From positions 1 to 40,839 of the forward strand of contig CAIPAY010000067.1 of the NCBI GenBank assembly GCA_903863195.1: a stretch of 40,839 nucleotides of DNA, given 5' to 3'. The DNA is from an uncultured Holophagaceae bacterium. Its GTDB lineage: Bacteria; Acidobacteriota; Holophagae; Holophagales; Holophagaceae. Below, in pieces: positions 1 through 7,523 of the stretch. The number at the start of each line of letters is the position of its first letter. Position 1 is the stretch's first letter. A program made the position numbers and the translations under genes. The notes under the pieces were generated by a model. The model saw nothing but the letters and a program-made list of their open reading frames with translations. It did not search any database and was not told the DNA's origin.

Positions 1-152
1 AAACACAAGGGTCTCAGAGGACTGCCGGTGTCCCTTTCCTCACGCTATTCCGCGATGACCCACAATATGGGTCCTACTGCCCGCGCTGCAAAGTCTCAAC
101 CTCTTTACCGATGCCTTGGCTGCCTAGTGCTATTTCTGATCCAGGGCGCTGC

Positions 153-767
153 ATGGATCACGGGGAACGGTTGAACACGCTTACTCACCTGCTGGGTCTG
201 GCCCTGGCGGTGGTCGGTACGGCAGTCCTGATCCTGGAGGCGGCCCACGGAGGCAGCGCCCTCAAGCTGCTCAGCTTTACTGTGTTCGGCCTGTCGATGA
301 TCAGTCTTTACGTGGCCTCCACGCTGTTTCACAGCCTGCGCGGCCCCGCCAAGGAGCGGTGGGCGAAAGCCGACCACTGCGCGATCTACCTCCTGATCGC
401 CGGCACCTACACGCCCTTCAGCCTCGTCACGCTGCACGGTCCGCTGGGCTGGGGCCTGCTGGGGTTCGTGTGGACCCTGGCAGTTGTGGGGATCACCAAG
501 GAACTGTGGTGGCGCCCCGATGGTGCGCCGCTGGTCATGCTCTACATGGTGATGGGGTGGTGCGGCGCCGTGGTGGGTCTCCCCCTGGTCCGCGGCCTCC
601 ATGGCCACGGCTGGATGTGGCTCCTGGCAGGTTGCCTCTGCTACACCCTGGGTATCGCCTTCTATGCGATAGGCAAGCGGATGCCCCACGCCCACGGCAT
701 CTGGCACCTCTTTGTGCTAGGGGGGACCGCGAGCCACTACGTCACGGTGCTGCGCTTCGTCTCATAA
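153..767 (+). CDS. Hemolysin III / PAQR-family integral membrane protein
   Basis: This is a seven-helix membrane protein of the hemolysin III (YqfA/PAQR) family, about 204 residues, the usual family length. Three family signatures are visible: STLFHS in the second helix region with its Ser and His, DHCAIYLLIAGTYTP in the third, and the paired histidines of HGIWHLFVLGGTASHY in the last helix. In the PAQR superfamily these residues form a metal site; hydrolase activity for bacterial members is suspected but not established. The start at 153 (MDHGERLNTLTH) is chosen because family members begin just before the ERxNxxTH stretch. The frame stays open upstream and there is no clear ribosome site, so the N terminus is uncertain. 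Bases 1-152 hold no other supported gene, only a short inverted repeat (GACCCA/TGGGTC, 57-73). The gene stands alone, 93 bases before mgsA. Confidence 0.85.
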   Translation: MDHGERLNTLTHLLGLALAVVGTAVLILEAAHGGSALKLLSFTVFGLSMISLYVASTLFHSLRGPAKERWAKADHCAIYLLIAGTYTPFSLVTLHGPLGWGLLGFVWTLAVVGITKELWWRPDGAPLVMLYMVMGWCGAVVGLPLVRGLHGHGWMWLLAGCLCYTLGIAFYAIGKRMPHAHGIWHLFVLGGTASHYVTVLRFVS

Positions 768-860
768 CGCATCGGAAATCCTGGCGTCAGGGATCCACAT
801 CGTTACAGGGTCGTCCCTCGGGTGCGACCGGCGGCTGGAAGGATTGAGTGGGAGGCTTTC

Positions 861-1361
861 ATGAAGCACCAGAAATCAATCGCCCTTGTCGCCCATGACA
901 ACCGCAAGCGGGACCTCATCGAGTGGGTCTCCTGGAACCACGCCATCCTGGCCGAGCACAACCTGATCTGCACCGGGACCACCGGCCGTCTGGTGGAGCT
1001 GGCCCTGGCCCGGCAAGCCCTGGAGACGGAGGGAACCTTTCCTACCCCCGGCATCCGGAAGCTCAAGTCCGGCCCCCTGGGCGGGGACCAGCAGCTGGGG
1101 GCCCTGATCTCGGAGAGCGCGATCGACGTCGTGATCTTCTTCTGGGATCCCATGCAGCCCCATCCTCACGACGTGGACGTGAAAGCCCTGCTGCGCATCG
1201 CGGTGGTCTACAACATCCCCATCGCCTGCACCCGCAGCACGGCAGATTTCCTCATCTCCTCTCCGCTGATGACCCGCCCCTACGAGCCCGCCACCACCGA
1301 CTACACGGCCTACATGGGGCGCAAGGTGGAGGGGGACGCGGTCCAGACAGACGCGCTCTAG
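861..1361 (+). CDS. mgsA: Methylglyoxal synthase
   Basis: Methylglyoxal synthase converts dihydroxyacetone phosphate to methylglyoxal plus phosphate, a cytosolic bypass of lower glycolysis used when phosphate is scarce or sugar phosphates build up. The 166-residue protein matches the family along its length: VAHDNRK near the start (His12), the phosphate-binding GTTGRLVE, GPLGGDQQLGALI with Asp76 as the likely catalytic base, FFWDPMQPHPHDVDVKALLR and the C-terminal PIACTRSTADFLI. The ATG at 861 follows a GGGAGG ribosome site at about 850-855, which rules out the open upstream codons. The stop falls in a CTAG tetramer that also gives the stop of the convergent hydrolase gene. Phosphate inhibits the family enzyme, which makes the pst operon a few kilobases away notable, but no regulatory link is visible. 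Confidence 0.95.
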   Translation: MKHQKSIALVAHDNRKRDLIEWVSWNHAILAEHNLICTGTTGRLVELALARQALETEGTFPTPGIRKLKSGPLGGDQQLGALISESAIDVVIFFWDPMQPHPHDVDVKALLRIAVVYNIPIACTRSTADFLISSPLMTRPYEPATTDYTAYMGRKVEGDAVQTDAL

Positions 1362-2107
1362 CTGTAACCCAGCCAGGCGTGGACTTCGGCCACGACCCAG
1401 GCGGGGTCGTCCAGGGTCAGGTCGTGCCCCGCCCAGGGATGCACCGCCAGGGGGCAGTCCCAGCGCCGGGCGATCCCCCGCGAACACCGAGGATCAACCA
1501 GTTGGTCGCCCGCCCCCAGGAGCAACAGGGTTGGCACAGGGGCCTGCCGTGGCGCCCGAAAGCGTGCTGAGGCGACCAGCTGGCGGATGGCATTGGCCAG
1601 CCTCACCGGATGGGCCACGCGCAGGGCGGTCCAGTGCTCGACGATCTCGGGGCGGGTCTCCCCGGCGAGGTTGCTGGTGAGGTCAAAGATGAGCGCTTCC
1701 CGGCCCCGGGCCGAGGGCACCAGCAGGGTCTTGAGGAGGCGCGGCCAGGCGCCGGGGCGCAGCCGGTGGTGCAGGGGGCTGCAGGCGCCAAAGCTGGTGT
1801 TGAGCAGCACGCAGGCGCTGATCTCTTCGGGATGGGCCGCCGACCAGGCTGCGGCTACCATCCCGCCCATGGACATGGCCAGGAGGTGATAGGGAGGAGG
1901 CACACCCTGTGTTGCCAGATTGCTGCGGCAGTGCTCTGCCATCCCTTCAATGCTCGCGGGGCTGCGGTGATCGTTTAGGCGGCCATTCCCGGGAAGGTCC
2001 AGCGCGAGCACCCGGGCCTCTCGCAATTCGGCGGCGAGCAACTCCGGGAAGCCTCCCCAGTGCCCCGTCTCACGTACCAGGCCGCGCAGCAGGATCCAGG
2101 TGCTCAT
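1358..2107 (-). CDS. Alpha/beta-fold hydrolase
   Basis: A 249-residue single-domain alpha/beta hydrolase. The nucleophile elbow is AMSMGG with Ser79, a variant of GxSxG with Ala first. The acid is Asp201 or Asp205 in GAGDQLVDP, and the histidine is His228 in WAGHDLTLDDP. The N-terminal WILLRGLVRETGHW stretch and the ALDLPGNG loop are typical of esterase and BioH/MhpC-type relatives. The substrate cannot be read from sequence. The ATG overlaps the stop of the upstream M14-type gene by four bases (ATGA, 2104-2107), so the two are probably translationally coupled. The last bases overlap convergently with mgsA. Confidence 0.85.
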   Translation of the reverse strand: MSTWILLRGLVRETGHWGGFPELLAAELREARVLALDLPGNGRLNDHRSPASIEGMAEHCRSNLATQGVPPPYHLLAMSMGGMVAAAWSAAHPEEISACVLLNTSFGACSPLHHRLRPGAWPRLLKTLLVPSARGREALIFDLTSNLAGETRPEIVEHWTALRVAHPVRLANAIRQLVASARFRAPRQAPVPTLLLLGAGDQLVDPRCSRGIARRWDCPLAVHPWAGHDLTLDDPAWVVAEVHAWLGYS

Positions 2108-3135
2108 GGGATCGTCTCCGCTACCTGCTCGGGGTACCAGCTCGACATCGCCTGCTGCCGATGAAACAGGCGCTCGGCCCCACGGGGCAGCCAGCGCTCG
2201 GCGCTGATCGCGGCGCGGACGAAGAACTCCAGTAGGGGAAGGTGGCGGCGGAGGACCCGCTGCTGCCGGTGCTCAATCAGAGGATTGAACATGCCAACCA
2301 GGGAGAAGAACTGCCGCGGGTTCTTCTTCACCCAGGTCCAGGATCCCATCTCCAGGGTCATGGGCATGAAGACATGGTCGCCCTGGCCGACGGATTGCAG
2401 GTACAGGTAGTCCCACAAGTCGCCATGGGCAAGATACTGTCGGCTCTGGGGCTCGAAGATGTAGCGGTAGTTGCAGAGGGTGTCCTGAAGGAGCTCCTTG
2501 AGCGCGTGCATTTCCGCCAGGTGCTCGATCGGAACGCGCGTGTGGGCATAGGGGAACCAGATCCTGTCGCTGACTCCGAACCCGGAATGGCAGTCCACGC
2601 TGAGGCTGAAGCGACGGGGCAGGAACTCGGCCTGCAGCAGGTCGCAGATGGCCCGGTTTTCCACCTCCATGGGCTGGCCGGCCTCGCCCCGGAACCAGGG
2701 GATCTGCGGGCTGTGCCGCTGGCCTCCGATGAGCCAGGGCACCCGCTCCTGGGAGTCGACCGGTGCGTTGCGCATCAGATCCACCCCGTTGGGATTGGCC
2801 CTGGTGCCGAGCCGGATCCCGCCCGGGTTCACCAGGGGCACGAAGACCAAGCGCACCGACGCGAGCTGCTGGTGCAGAGTGTGGTCCCATTTCAGACGGG
2901 AGGTCAGGTTGCGCAGATAAGCCAGCACCACTTCCGCGCCGATCCGCTCCAGGCCGTGAAAACCGCCGAAAAAGCCGACCGCCGGCAGCGAGGGATCAGG
3001 GTTGCCCAGGAACACGGCCTGGACAGGCATGCGCTGGCCCAGGCACTCCACCTCGCAGAGCGTCCGCGACTGGAGATCGGCACCCCCGGTGTCGATGATC
3101 TTCGCCAGTTCGTCGAGGTAAGGCAGCGGCAGCAT
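2104..3135 (-). CDS. M14-family zinc carboxypeptidase / succinylglutamate desuccinylase-like protein
   Basis: This resembles M14 metallopeptidases and their AstE/AspA-like deacylase relatives. The zinc site is visible: GGFHGLERIG supplies the HxxE pair, and DCHSGFG supplies the third ligand. NPNGVDLMRN is the substrate-carboxylate binding Asn-Arg region, and LEMGSW carries the likely catalytic glutamate. The length (343 residues from this start) suits a single catalytic domain. No signal peptide is seen, so it is probably cytosolic, acting on a peptide or acyl-amino acid not identifiable here. The ATG at 3135 (MLPLPYLDEL) is preferred because the extra 20 residues from a GTG at 3195 look unconserved; neither start has a good ribosome site. 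It overlaps the downstream hydrolase by ATGA. A GTTAC-N6-GTAAC box lies upstream at 3217-3232. Confidence 0.8.
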   Translation of the reverse strand: MLPLPYLDELAKIIDTGGADLQSRTLCEVECLGQRMPVQAVFLGNPDPSLPAVGFFGGFHGLERIGAEVVLAYLRNLTSRLKWDHTLHQQLASVRLVFVPLVNPGGIRLGTRANPNGVDLMRNAPVDSQERVPWLIGGQRHSPQIPWFRGEAGQPMEVENRAICDLLQAEFLPRRFSLSVDCHSGFGVSDRIWFPYAHTRVPIEHLAEMHALKELLQDTLCNYRYIFEPQSRQYLAHGDLWDYLYLQSVGQGDHVFMPMTLEMGSWTWVKKNPRQFFSLVGMFNPLIEHRQQRVLRRHLPLLEFFVRAAISAERWLPRGAERLFHRQQAMSSWYPEQVAETIP

Positions 3136-3216
3136 GGGGGTGATTATGGGATGAGAGTTGGCCCTGCGTTGGCAGAAGATGGGCAACTCGACCACCGGCG
3201 GGAGAGCCTGGTGTTT

Positions 3217-3232
3217 GTTACAGAATGGTAAC
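3217..3232. promoter_or_regulatory. GTTAC-N6-GTAAC operator-like box (candidate PhoB site)
   Basis: The sequence GTTACAGAATGGTAAC forms 5-bp inverted arms. It can also be read as two GTNAC half-sites 11 bases apart, the spacing PhoB/OmpR-type regulators use. It lies between the minus-strand M14-type gene and the plus-strand small membrane protein. A box of identical architecture is upstream of pstS at 12397-12412. Binding by the PhoB-like protein encoded at 5227-5928 is inference. Confidence 0.4.
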
Positions 3233-3335
3233 GATCAGGGCATGTTCGGAGGGCGTCCAGGCCTTACCCTTTCGAGTGGTCTGCTGGCTGCCACGCTTGG
3301 CGTCATGCAGTGAACAGCCGCTGGAGGACCGTGCC

Positions 3336-3482
3336 ATGCGTACCTTTTCCGCACGTTCAGCATTCATCGTCTCTGCGGCCATAAGTGGTGCGGTGATCTT
3401 GGGCATGGTGGAACTGCTTGCCCTCCTGTGGACGCGCTTCACGGGTCGGTACCGGGCGATGAACACCTCCAGGGTTGGCTGA
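3336..3482 (+). CDS. Small single-pass membrane protein, function unknown
   Basis: A 48-residue open frame begins MRTFSARSAF, continues with one strongly hydrophobic segment (about residues 9-31, FIVSAAISGAVILGMVELLALLW) and ends with the basic tail TRFTGRYRAMNTSRVG. The ATG is preceded by CTGGAGGACC, a good ribosome site about eight bases upstream, and this supports translation of the short form rather than the longer frame from 3225. The layout (short N terminus, one helix, positive tail) suggests a small inner-membrane protein with its C terminus inside. No family is recognised. It is separated from the acyltransferase gene by only 11 bases, convergent. Confidence 0.5.
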   Translation: MRTFSARSAFIVSAAISGAVILGMVELLALLWTRFTGRYRAMNTSRVG

Positions 3483-3493
3483 TTCTTCTTTGA

Positions 3494-4393
3494 TCAATCT
3501 TGGATTTGACGGAAGTTGGAATCTCTGCTCCATGCCCAGCAGGTCTGGGCCGCTGCGTGCGGATCCTCGATCATCAGGGGCTCGCCGAACTCGATCCGGG
3601 CCTTGACCGGGCCGGATCGAAGCAGCCGGTAGAGGTGAGGCAGCAGGGCATCCTTGCCTACAAAGGCTGCTTTAGCTCTCGGTTCGTAGGTCAGGCGGAA
3701 CGGCTGAACAGGGATCTTTCCCGCTCTGGCAATCCGGAAAGCCCCGGCGCGCCAGGGACGATCCTCCTCCAGTGTGGTGGTGCCAGCAGGAAAGAGCCCG
3801 AGGCTCATCCCGCGATTCTGCAGGCAATCGAGGATGGCCCGGGTGGCCTCCCGCCGGGAGCCGTCTGAGTCGCGCTTGACGAAGACCACCCCCGCGAGCT
3901 GTCCTGCGGAGCCCAGGATCGGCCACTTGGCGATCTCGGCTTTCCCAAGAAAGACCACCGGTACCTGGCTCATGAGAAGTGGAATATCGAGATAGCTCAA
4001 GTGGTTTCCCACGAACAAGGTGGGCTGCTGAAGCGGAAGAGTTGGGCCGACTCGCTCCAGCTGCAGGTTCAGCAGCGGCAGTGCCTGATTGGCCCAGGAC
4101 GTGATGAACCCCTGCAAGTCATTCAGGGGCAGGCTACCTCCCTGTTGGGAGGCAGCCCGGGCAGCCATCCGGTGATAGCGGATGATAGAGGCGAAGACTC
4201 GGTAGAGGGTGCGCAGGGCATGGAGGGACCCGACAATGGCTGTCTTAAAGCCGCCCCTGGCCTCTGGGCCATCCAGGTTGGCTGGAGCCCCACTGCCAAG
4301 GGAAAGGCTGGCCACCCGCAGCCGGCCTTGATCTGCACGAGGGGGTGAGGGTGCATGGGCATGGGTAGGCACAGGCCTCCTCGGGCAGGACAA
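3494..4393 (-). CDS. PlsC-type 1-acyl-glycerol-3-phosphate / lysophospholipid acyltransferase
   Basis: A membrane-associated glycerolipid acyltransferase that probably transfers a fatty acyl chain to a lysophospholipid. Block I is NHLSYLD (His131 and Asp136, the HX4D catalytic pair). Block II appears as VVFVKRD, and block III as FPAGTTT (201-207), where most members have FPEGTRS. GAFRIARAGKIPVQPF fits block IV. The hydrophobic stretch RTLYRVFASII around residues 61-71 may anchor it to the inner membrane. The first 50 residues are proline-rich and unlike the family. The first codon is TTG without a ribosome site, so translation probably starts further in, for example at the GTG at 4315. It ends close to the small membrane protein gene and faces a 323-base gap upstream. 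Confidence 0.8.
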   Translation of the reverse strand: MSCPRRPVPTHAHAPSPPRADQGRLRVASLSLGSGAPANLDGPEARGGFKTAIVGSLHALRTLYRVFASIIRYHRMAARAASQQGGSLPLNDLQGFITSWANQALPLLNLQLERVGPTLPLQQPTLFVGNHLSYLDIPLLMSQVPVVFLGKAEIAKWPILGSAGQLAGVVFVKRDSDGSRREATRAILDCLQNRGMSLGLFPAGTTTLEEDRPWRAGAFRIARAGKIPVQPFRLTYEPRAKAAFVGKDALLPHLYRLLRSGPVKARIEFGEPLMIEDPHAAAQTCWAWSRDSNFRQIQD

Positions 4394-4716
4394 TTCGCGA
4401 ACCCGGAGGGCACCGCAGTTGCCTCGATGGGACTATGGCGCATATTCGTAAATTAGAAGTGACGGGCAGGTACCCGATCTGTGTTTCTGCCGTGCAAGCG
4501 AATAGTGATCCGATCACGGTGTCCTTTGAGAAAATTTTGCGAGTTGTTCTCGGCTCAGCTGAGTTGCCGTTTGCTAGAATAGAAACAGCGGTTCGTGGTC
4601 TTGCCATGAGTCGCTTTCATGAAACGACCCGCATCCCCACCCAAGGCCCAGACGGCTTGCCATGAATGCTCGGATGGCGTTCTTCGAGTGACCGTTCTCC
4701 CAACCAAGGTGAACCG
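4394..4716. other. Intergenic region with three palindromes and an extended -10 element
   Basis: This 323-base gap lies between the divergent acyltransferase and orphan-protein genes and is visibly more AT-rich than its surroundings. It contains three perfect short palindromes: GTGATCCGATCAC (4505-4517), CTCAGCTGAG (4554-4563) and TTTCATGAAA (4615-4624). A TGCTAGAAT extended -10 motif (4572-4580) could start a transcript toward the orphan gene at 4717. No -35 box matches well; the second palindrome sits where one would be. A 77-codon open frame at 4435-4665 has no ribosome site or recognisable family and is not called. Confidence 0.45.
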
Positions 4717-5133
4717 ATGATGGCCCTCTCTGCCCCTCCCATGTATCACCAGACCAGCCCGACTGAGTCGAAGGGAACCCTCGAGGCCTTGATCAAGGAT
4801 CTCGAAGCAGGCGTCGGTCCTCTCGGTCATGCCACCCTGTTCGTCGGAGAGACGCCCAGGCTGGACATCCAACTGCAGCGGAAGGAGGGGGACGGTCCAC
4901 TCCGCTGGGGTGTCAAAAGCCATGAAGACTGGGCCTTCAAGGCGACGCTGCTCCGCTTTGCCAGGGGGACGGAGCCCGTTCATCTGCTTGTCGACTCAGG
5001 GCAGGATGGCGCTGAAGGCACCCGGGTCTGGGTGGTGCGCCGCGGCATGGAGACTTTCTGGGCCTCGCCCTTGTCCTCGGAGCAGGCTCATGACTTCAGG
5101 GATCAGCACCTGAGTGCCGCCTCCATTCACTGA
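4717..5133 (+). CDS. Conserved-looking hypothetical protein, 138 residues
   Basis: Not recognised as any family. The start at 4717 (MMALSAPPMYHQ) follows AAGGTGA at 4706-4712, a better choice than the ATG at 4666. The protein is soluble, of mixed charge, and has no signal peptide, membrane segment or cysteine pair. Its alternating strand-like segments (ATLFVGETPRLDIQLQRK, PVHLLVDSG, RVWVVRRGMETFWASPL) suggest a small beta-rich domain. It has its own upstream region with palindromes and an extended -10, and it faces phoB convergently across 93 bases. Codon composition matches the neighbours, so it is probably a native gene rather than a chance frame. Confidence 0.6.
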   Translation: MMALSAPPMYHQTSPTESKGTLEALIKDLEAGVGPLGHATLFVGETPRLDIQLQRKEGDGPLRWGVKSHEDWAFKATLLRFARGTEPVHLLVDSGQDGAEGTRVWVVRRGMETFWASPLSSEQAHDFRDQHLSAASIH

Positions 5134-5168
5134 ACCAGTACACCCGAACTCCTAGTCCCCACCTTCTA

Positions 5169-5189
5169 GCAATCGGCAAGGCCGACTGC
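5169..5189. terminator. Hairpin between convergent orphan gene and phoB
   Basis: GCAATCGGC (5169-5177), a three-base loop and GCCGACTGC (5181-5189) form a nine-position stem with one mismatch. It sits in the convergent gap downstream of both the orphan gene and phoB, where a shared terminator would be expected. Neither strand has a T-run after the stem, so intrinsic termination is not certain. Confidence 0.35.
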
Positions 5190-5226
5190 GAGTGGAAGGA
5201 ATGACTGGAAGAGAGAAAACCCTCCA

Positions 5227-5928
5227 TCAGTCCGCGGGACCACCCAGGCGGTAGCCAACGCCGACGACGGTCTCGATGTGGGTGGCGGCGGCCTCGCCCA
5301 GCTTGGCGCGGACTCGCCGCACGTGGGCGTCGATGGTGCGGCTCTCGCCGAGGTATTCCAGGCCCCAGACCTGCTGGAGGATCTTGTCTCGGGTCAGCAC
5401 CCGCTTGGGGTTGGCCAGGAAGTAGGCCAGCAGCTCGAACTCCCGGCGGGTCAGTTCCAAGAGCTGGCCGTCCACCCGGGCGGTGTGCATGTCCAGGTCC
5501 ACCGTGATCGGGCCGTAGGTCAGGGCCGCCGGCCGCTCGCCGCCTTCGCTGGGAGTGGCGCGGCGCAGGATGGCCCGCAGCCGGGCCGCCAGCTCCCGGG
5601 CGGAGAACGGCTTGGAGATGTAGTCGTCGGCGCCCAGCTCCAGGCCCAGGATGCGGTCGATCTCCTCGCTGCGGGCGGTCACCAGCAGCACGGGGAGGGC
5701 CTTGTAGGTCGGATGGCTCCGGATGGCGCGCAGGACGTCGAGGCCGTCCATGTCCGGCAGGCTGAGGTCGAGCAGGGCCGCGTCCAGCTTGGGACCGGAG
5801 GCGTTCAGGGCCAGCAGGGCGTCCCGCCCGGTGCCCACGGGCAGGGGACTGAAGCCCTCCCGCCGGAGGTGCTGCTCCAGCCCGAGGCGGATCTCGGTGT
5901 CGTCTTCCAGCAGGAGGATGCGCGGCAT
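5227..5928 (-). CDS. phoB: PhoB-type phosphate-regulon response regulator (OmpR family)
   Basis: A 233-residue two-domain transcription factor. The receiver domain (about 1-122) has the acidic pair at the start (LLEDD), the phospho-acceptor Asp54 in LLDLSLPDMDG, Thr84 in LLVTAR and the conserved Lys106 in YISKPF. The C-terminal winged helix (about 135-230) has LTRREFELLAYFLANPKRVLTRDKIL split over its first helices and the recognition-helix region SRTIDAHVRRVRAKLG. It is the last gene of the pst operon, nine bases after phoU, which supports the PhoB name over other OmpR members. No cognate PhoR kinase lies in the window. A likely target is the GTTAC-N6-GTAAC box upstream of pstS (inference). 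Confidence 0.88.
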   Translation of the reverse strand: MPRILLLEDDTEIRLGLEQHLRREGFSPLPVGTGRDALLALNASGPKLDAALLDLSLPDMDGLDVLRAIRSHPTYKALPVLLVTARSEEIDRILGLELGADDYISKPFSARELAARLRAILRRATPSEGGERPAALTYGPITVDLDMHTARVDGQLLELTRREFELLAYFLANPKRVLTRDKILQQVWGLEYLGESRTIDAHVRRVRAKLGEAAATHIETVVGVGYRLGGPAD

Positions 5929-5937
5929 GGGTTCCTT

Positions 5938-6615
5938 CTACTCCGAGTCTACCGGAGCGGGGGGACCCTGGAGGTAGGTGTGCTTGGCATTGCGCCCCTC
6001 CAGGATGAAGAGCACCTCCTCGGCGATGTTGGTGGCCTCGTCGGCGATGCGCTCCCAGTTCTTGATGACCAGGATCAGGTGGCTGGCCCGCTCGATGCAG
6101 AGCGGGTCCGCCAGCATCAGCTGCAGGAGCTTCCGGTAGATGGTGCCGTAGAGCTCGTCCACCGAGTCGTCGGCCTGGATGACGGAGCGGGCCAGGCCCG
6201 CGTCACTGCCGATGAAGGAATCCACCGCCCAGCGGACCATGGCGCGGGTCTCCTGGGAGAGGCGCTCCAGCAGGCCGGCCGGCAGGATCGGCGGGTGGAC
6301 ATAGGTGGCCCGGCGGGCGATGTTGCAGCAGTGGTCGCCGATGCGCTCCAGCTCCGGCACGATCTTGAGGCTGGAGGCGATGAGGCGGAGGTCCCGGGCC
6401 GCCGGGGAGCGGAGGGCCAGCAGGTCCACGCACAGGCGGTCCAGGCGCAGCTCCCACTCGTCCATGGTGCGGTCCATGGCCTGGACCTGCTCGACCTTGG
6501 CCGCGGACCGCTCGGCCATGGCCTGGTTGGTCAGGTCGATCATCTCCTCGGCGAGGCCGGCCATGGTGAGGATGCCGTCCCGCAGCTCTTTCAGTTCCTG
6601 GTCGAAATGTCGCAT
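5938..6615 (-). CDS. phoU: Phosphate-signalling protein PhoU
   Basis: PhoU is a cytoplasmic helical-bundle protein that links the activity of the Pst transporter to the phosphate two-component system and prevents toxic phosphate uptake. The 225 residues comprise two PhoU repeats, each ending in the family's metal-binding signature: ELERIGDHCCNIARR in the first and NWERIADEATNIAEEV in the second. The N terminus ([19 protein letters not shown]) is typical. The ATG shares one base with the pstB stop (TGATG), so translation is probably coupled. Its position between pstB and phoB is the classic arrangement. Confidence 0.95.
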   Translation of the reverse strand: MRHFDQELKELRDGILTMAGLAEEMIDLTNQAMAERSAAKVEQVQAMDRTMDEWELRLDRLCVDLLALRSPAARDLRLIASSLKIVPELERIGDHCCNIARRATYVHPPILPAGLLERLSQETRAMVRWAVDSFIGSDAGLARSVIQADDSVDELYGTIYRKLLQLMLADPLCIERASHLILVIKNWERIADEATNIAEEVLFILEGRNAKHTYLQGPPAPVDSE

Positions 6616-7523
6616 CAGCCAAACCTTCCCGTGAGGTAGTCCTCGGTCATCCGCTGCTCTGGCGTGGTGAAGAGCTTTTCGGTGAAGCCGGTCTCGATGA
6701 GCTTACCCATCCAGAAGAAGGCCGTGTGGTCGCTCACCCGGGCCGCCTGCTGCATGTTGTGGGTGACGATGACGATGGTGAACTCCTGCTTGAGCTCCAG
6801 GATCAGCTCCTCGATCCGGGCCGTGGCGATGGGATCCAGGGCCGAGCAGGGCTCGTCCATGAGGATGACCTCGGGCCGCACCGCCAGGGCCCGGGCGATG
6901 CACAGGCGCTGCTGCTGGCCGCCGGACAGGCCCTGGGCCGAGTCCTTCAGCCGGTCCTTCACCTCGTCCCACAGGCCCGCGCCCTTGAGGCTCCGCTCCA
7001 CGGCATCGCCCAGCACGTGGGGGTCTTTCTCGCCCTGGATGCGCAGCCCATAGGCCACGTTCTCGAAGATGGACTTGGGGAAGGGGTTCGACTTCTGGAA
7101 GACCATGCCCGCCCGCTTCCGGAGGGCGATGACATCGGTGCCGGGGGCGTAGAGATCCGTCCCGCCGAGGAGCACCTTGCCCTCCACCCGCACGTCGTCG
7201 ATGAGGTCGTTCATGCGGTTCAGGCAGCGCAGCAGGGTGCTCTTGCCGCAGCCCGAGGGGCCGATGAAGGCCATGACCGAGTTCTTGGCCACCTTGAGGT
7301 TGATGTCCACCAGGGCCTGCTTCTGGCCGTAGAACAGGTTGAGCCCTGCCACCTCGAGCATGGTCGGCGCCGAGAGCACGGACGGATCCGTGAGCGGCAG
7401 GTCGGCCTTGCCCGGAGGCCCGGGTCGGACGCTGAGCGGGACGTAGGCCGAGGGCGCCTGCACTGGCTCGGCCACGGGGCGCGGATCTTCGATTTCCATG
7501 TCGATAACTCCAGTGGATGGCAT
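6615..7523 (-). CDS. pstB: Phosphate ABC transporter ATP-binding protein PstB
   Basis: ATPase subunit of the high-affinity phosphate importer, bound to the inner face of the PstA-PstC pore. All ABC motifs are present: Walker [10 protein letters not shown], the Q-loop region [17 protein letters not shown], signature LSGGQQQR, Walker [14 protein letters not shown] and the switch histidine in [14 protein letters not shown]. The ASN-PFPKSI segment and GRFG end are typical of PstB. At 302 residues it is about 45 longer than usual; the extra is a proline-rich N-terminal tail. Methionine 55 ([12 protein letters not shown]) is near the canonical beginning, but the first ATG overlaps the pstA stop (TAATG), which favours the long form. 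Confidence 0.95.
   Translation of the reverse strand: MPSTGVIDMEIEDPRPVAEPVQAPSAYVPLSVRPGPPGKADLPLTDPSVLSAPTMLEVAGLNLFYGQKQALVDINLKVAKNSVMAFIGPSGCGKSTLLRCLNRMNDLIDDVRVEGKVLLGGTDLYAPGTDVIALRKRAGMVFQKSNPFPKSIFENVAYGLRIQGEKDPHVLGDAVERSLKGAGLWDEVKDRLKDSAQGLSGGQQQRLCIARALAVRPEVILMDEPCSALDPIATARIEELILELKQEFTIVIVTHNMQQAARVSDHTAFFWMGKLIETGFTEKLFTTPEQRMTEDYLTGRFG

Noticed and set aside
105..707. Minus-strand frame opposite the hemolysin III gene
   Set aside because: Shadow frame with His/Gln-rich composition; the plus strand encodes a recognisable membrane family.
4435..4665. 76-residue open frame in the intergenic region
   Set aside because: No ribosome site, no recognisable family, and it overlaps palindromes and a -10-like element.
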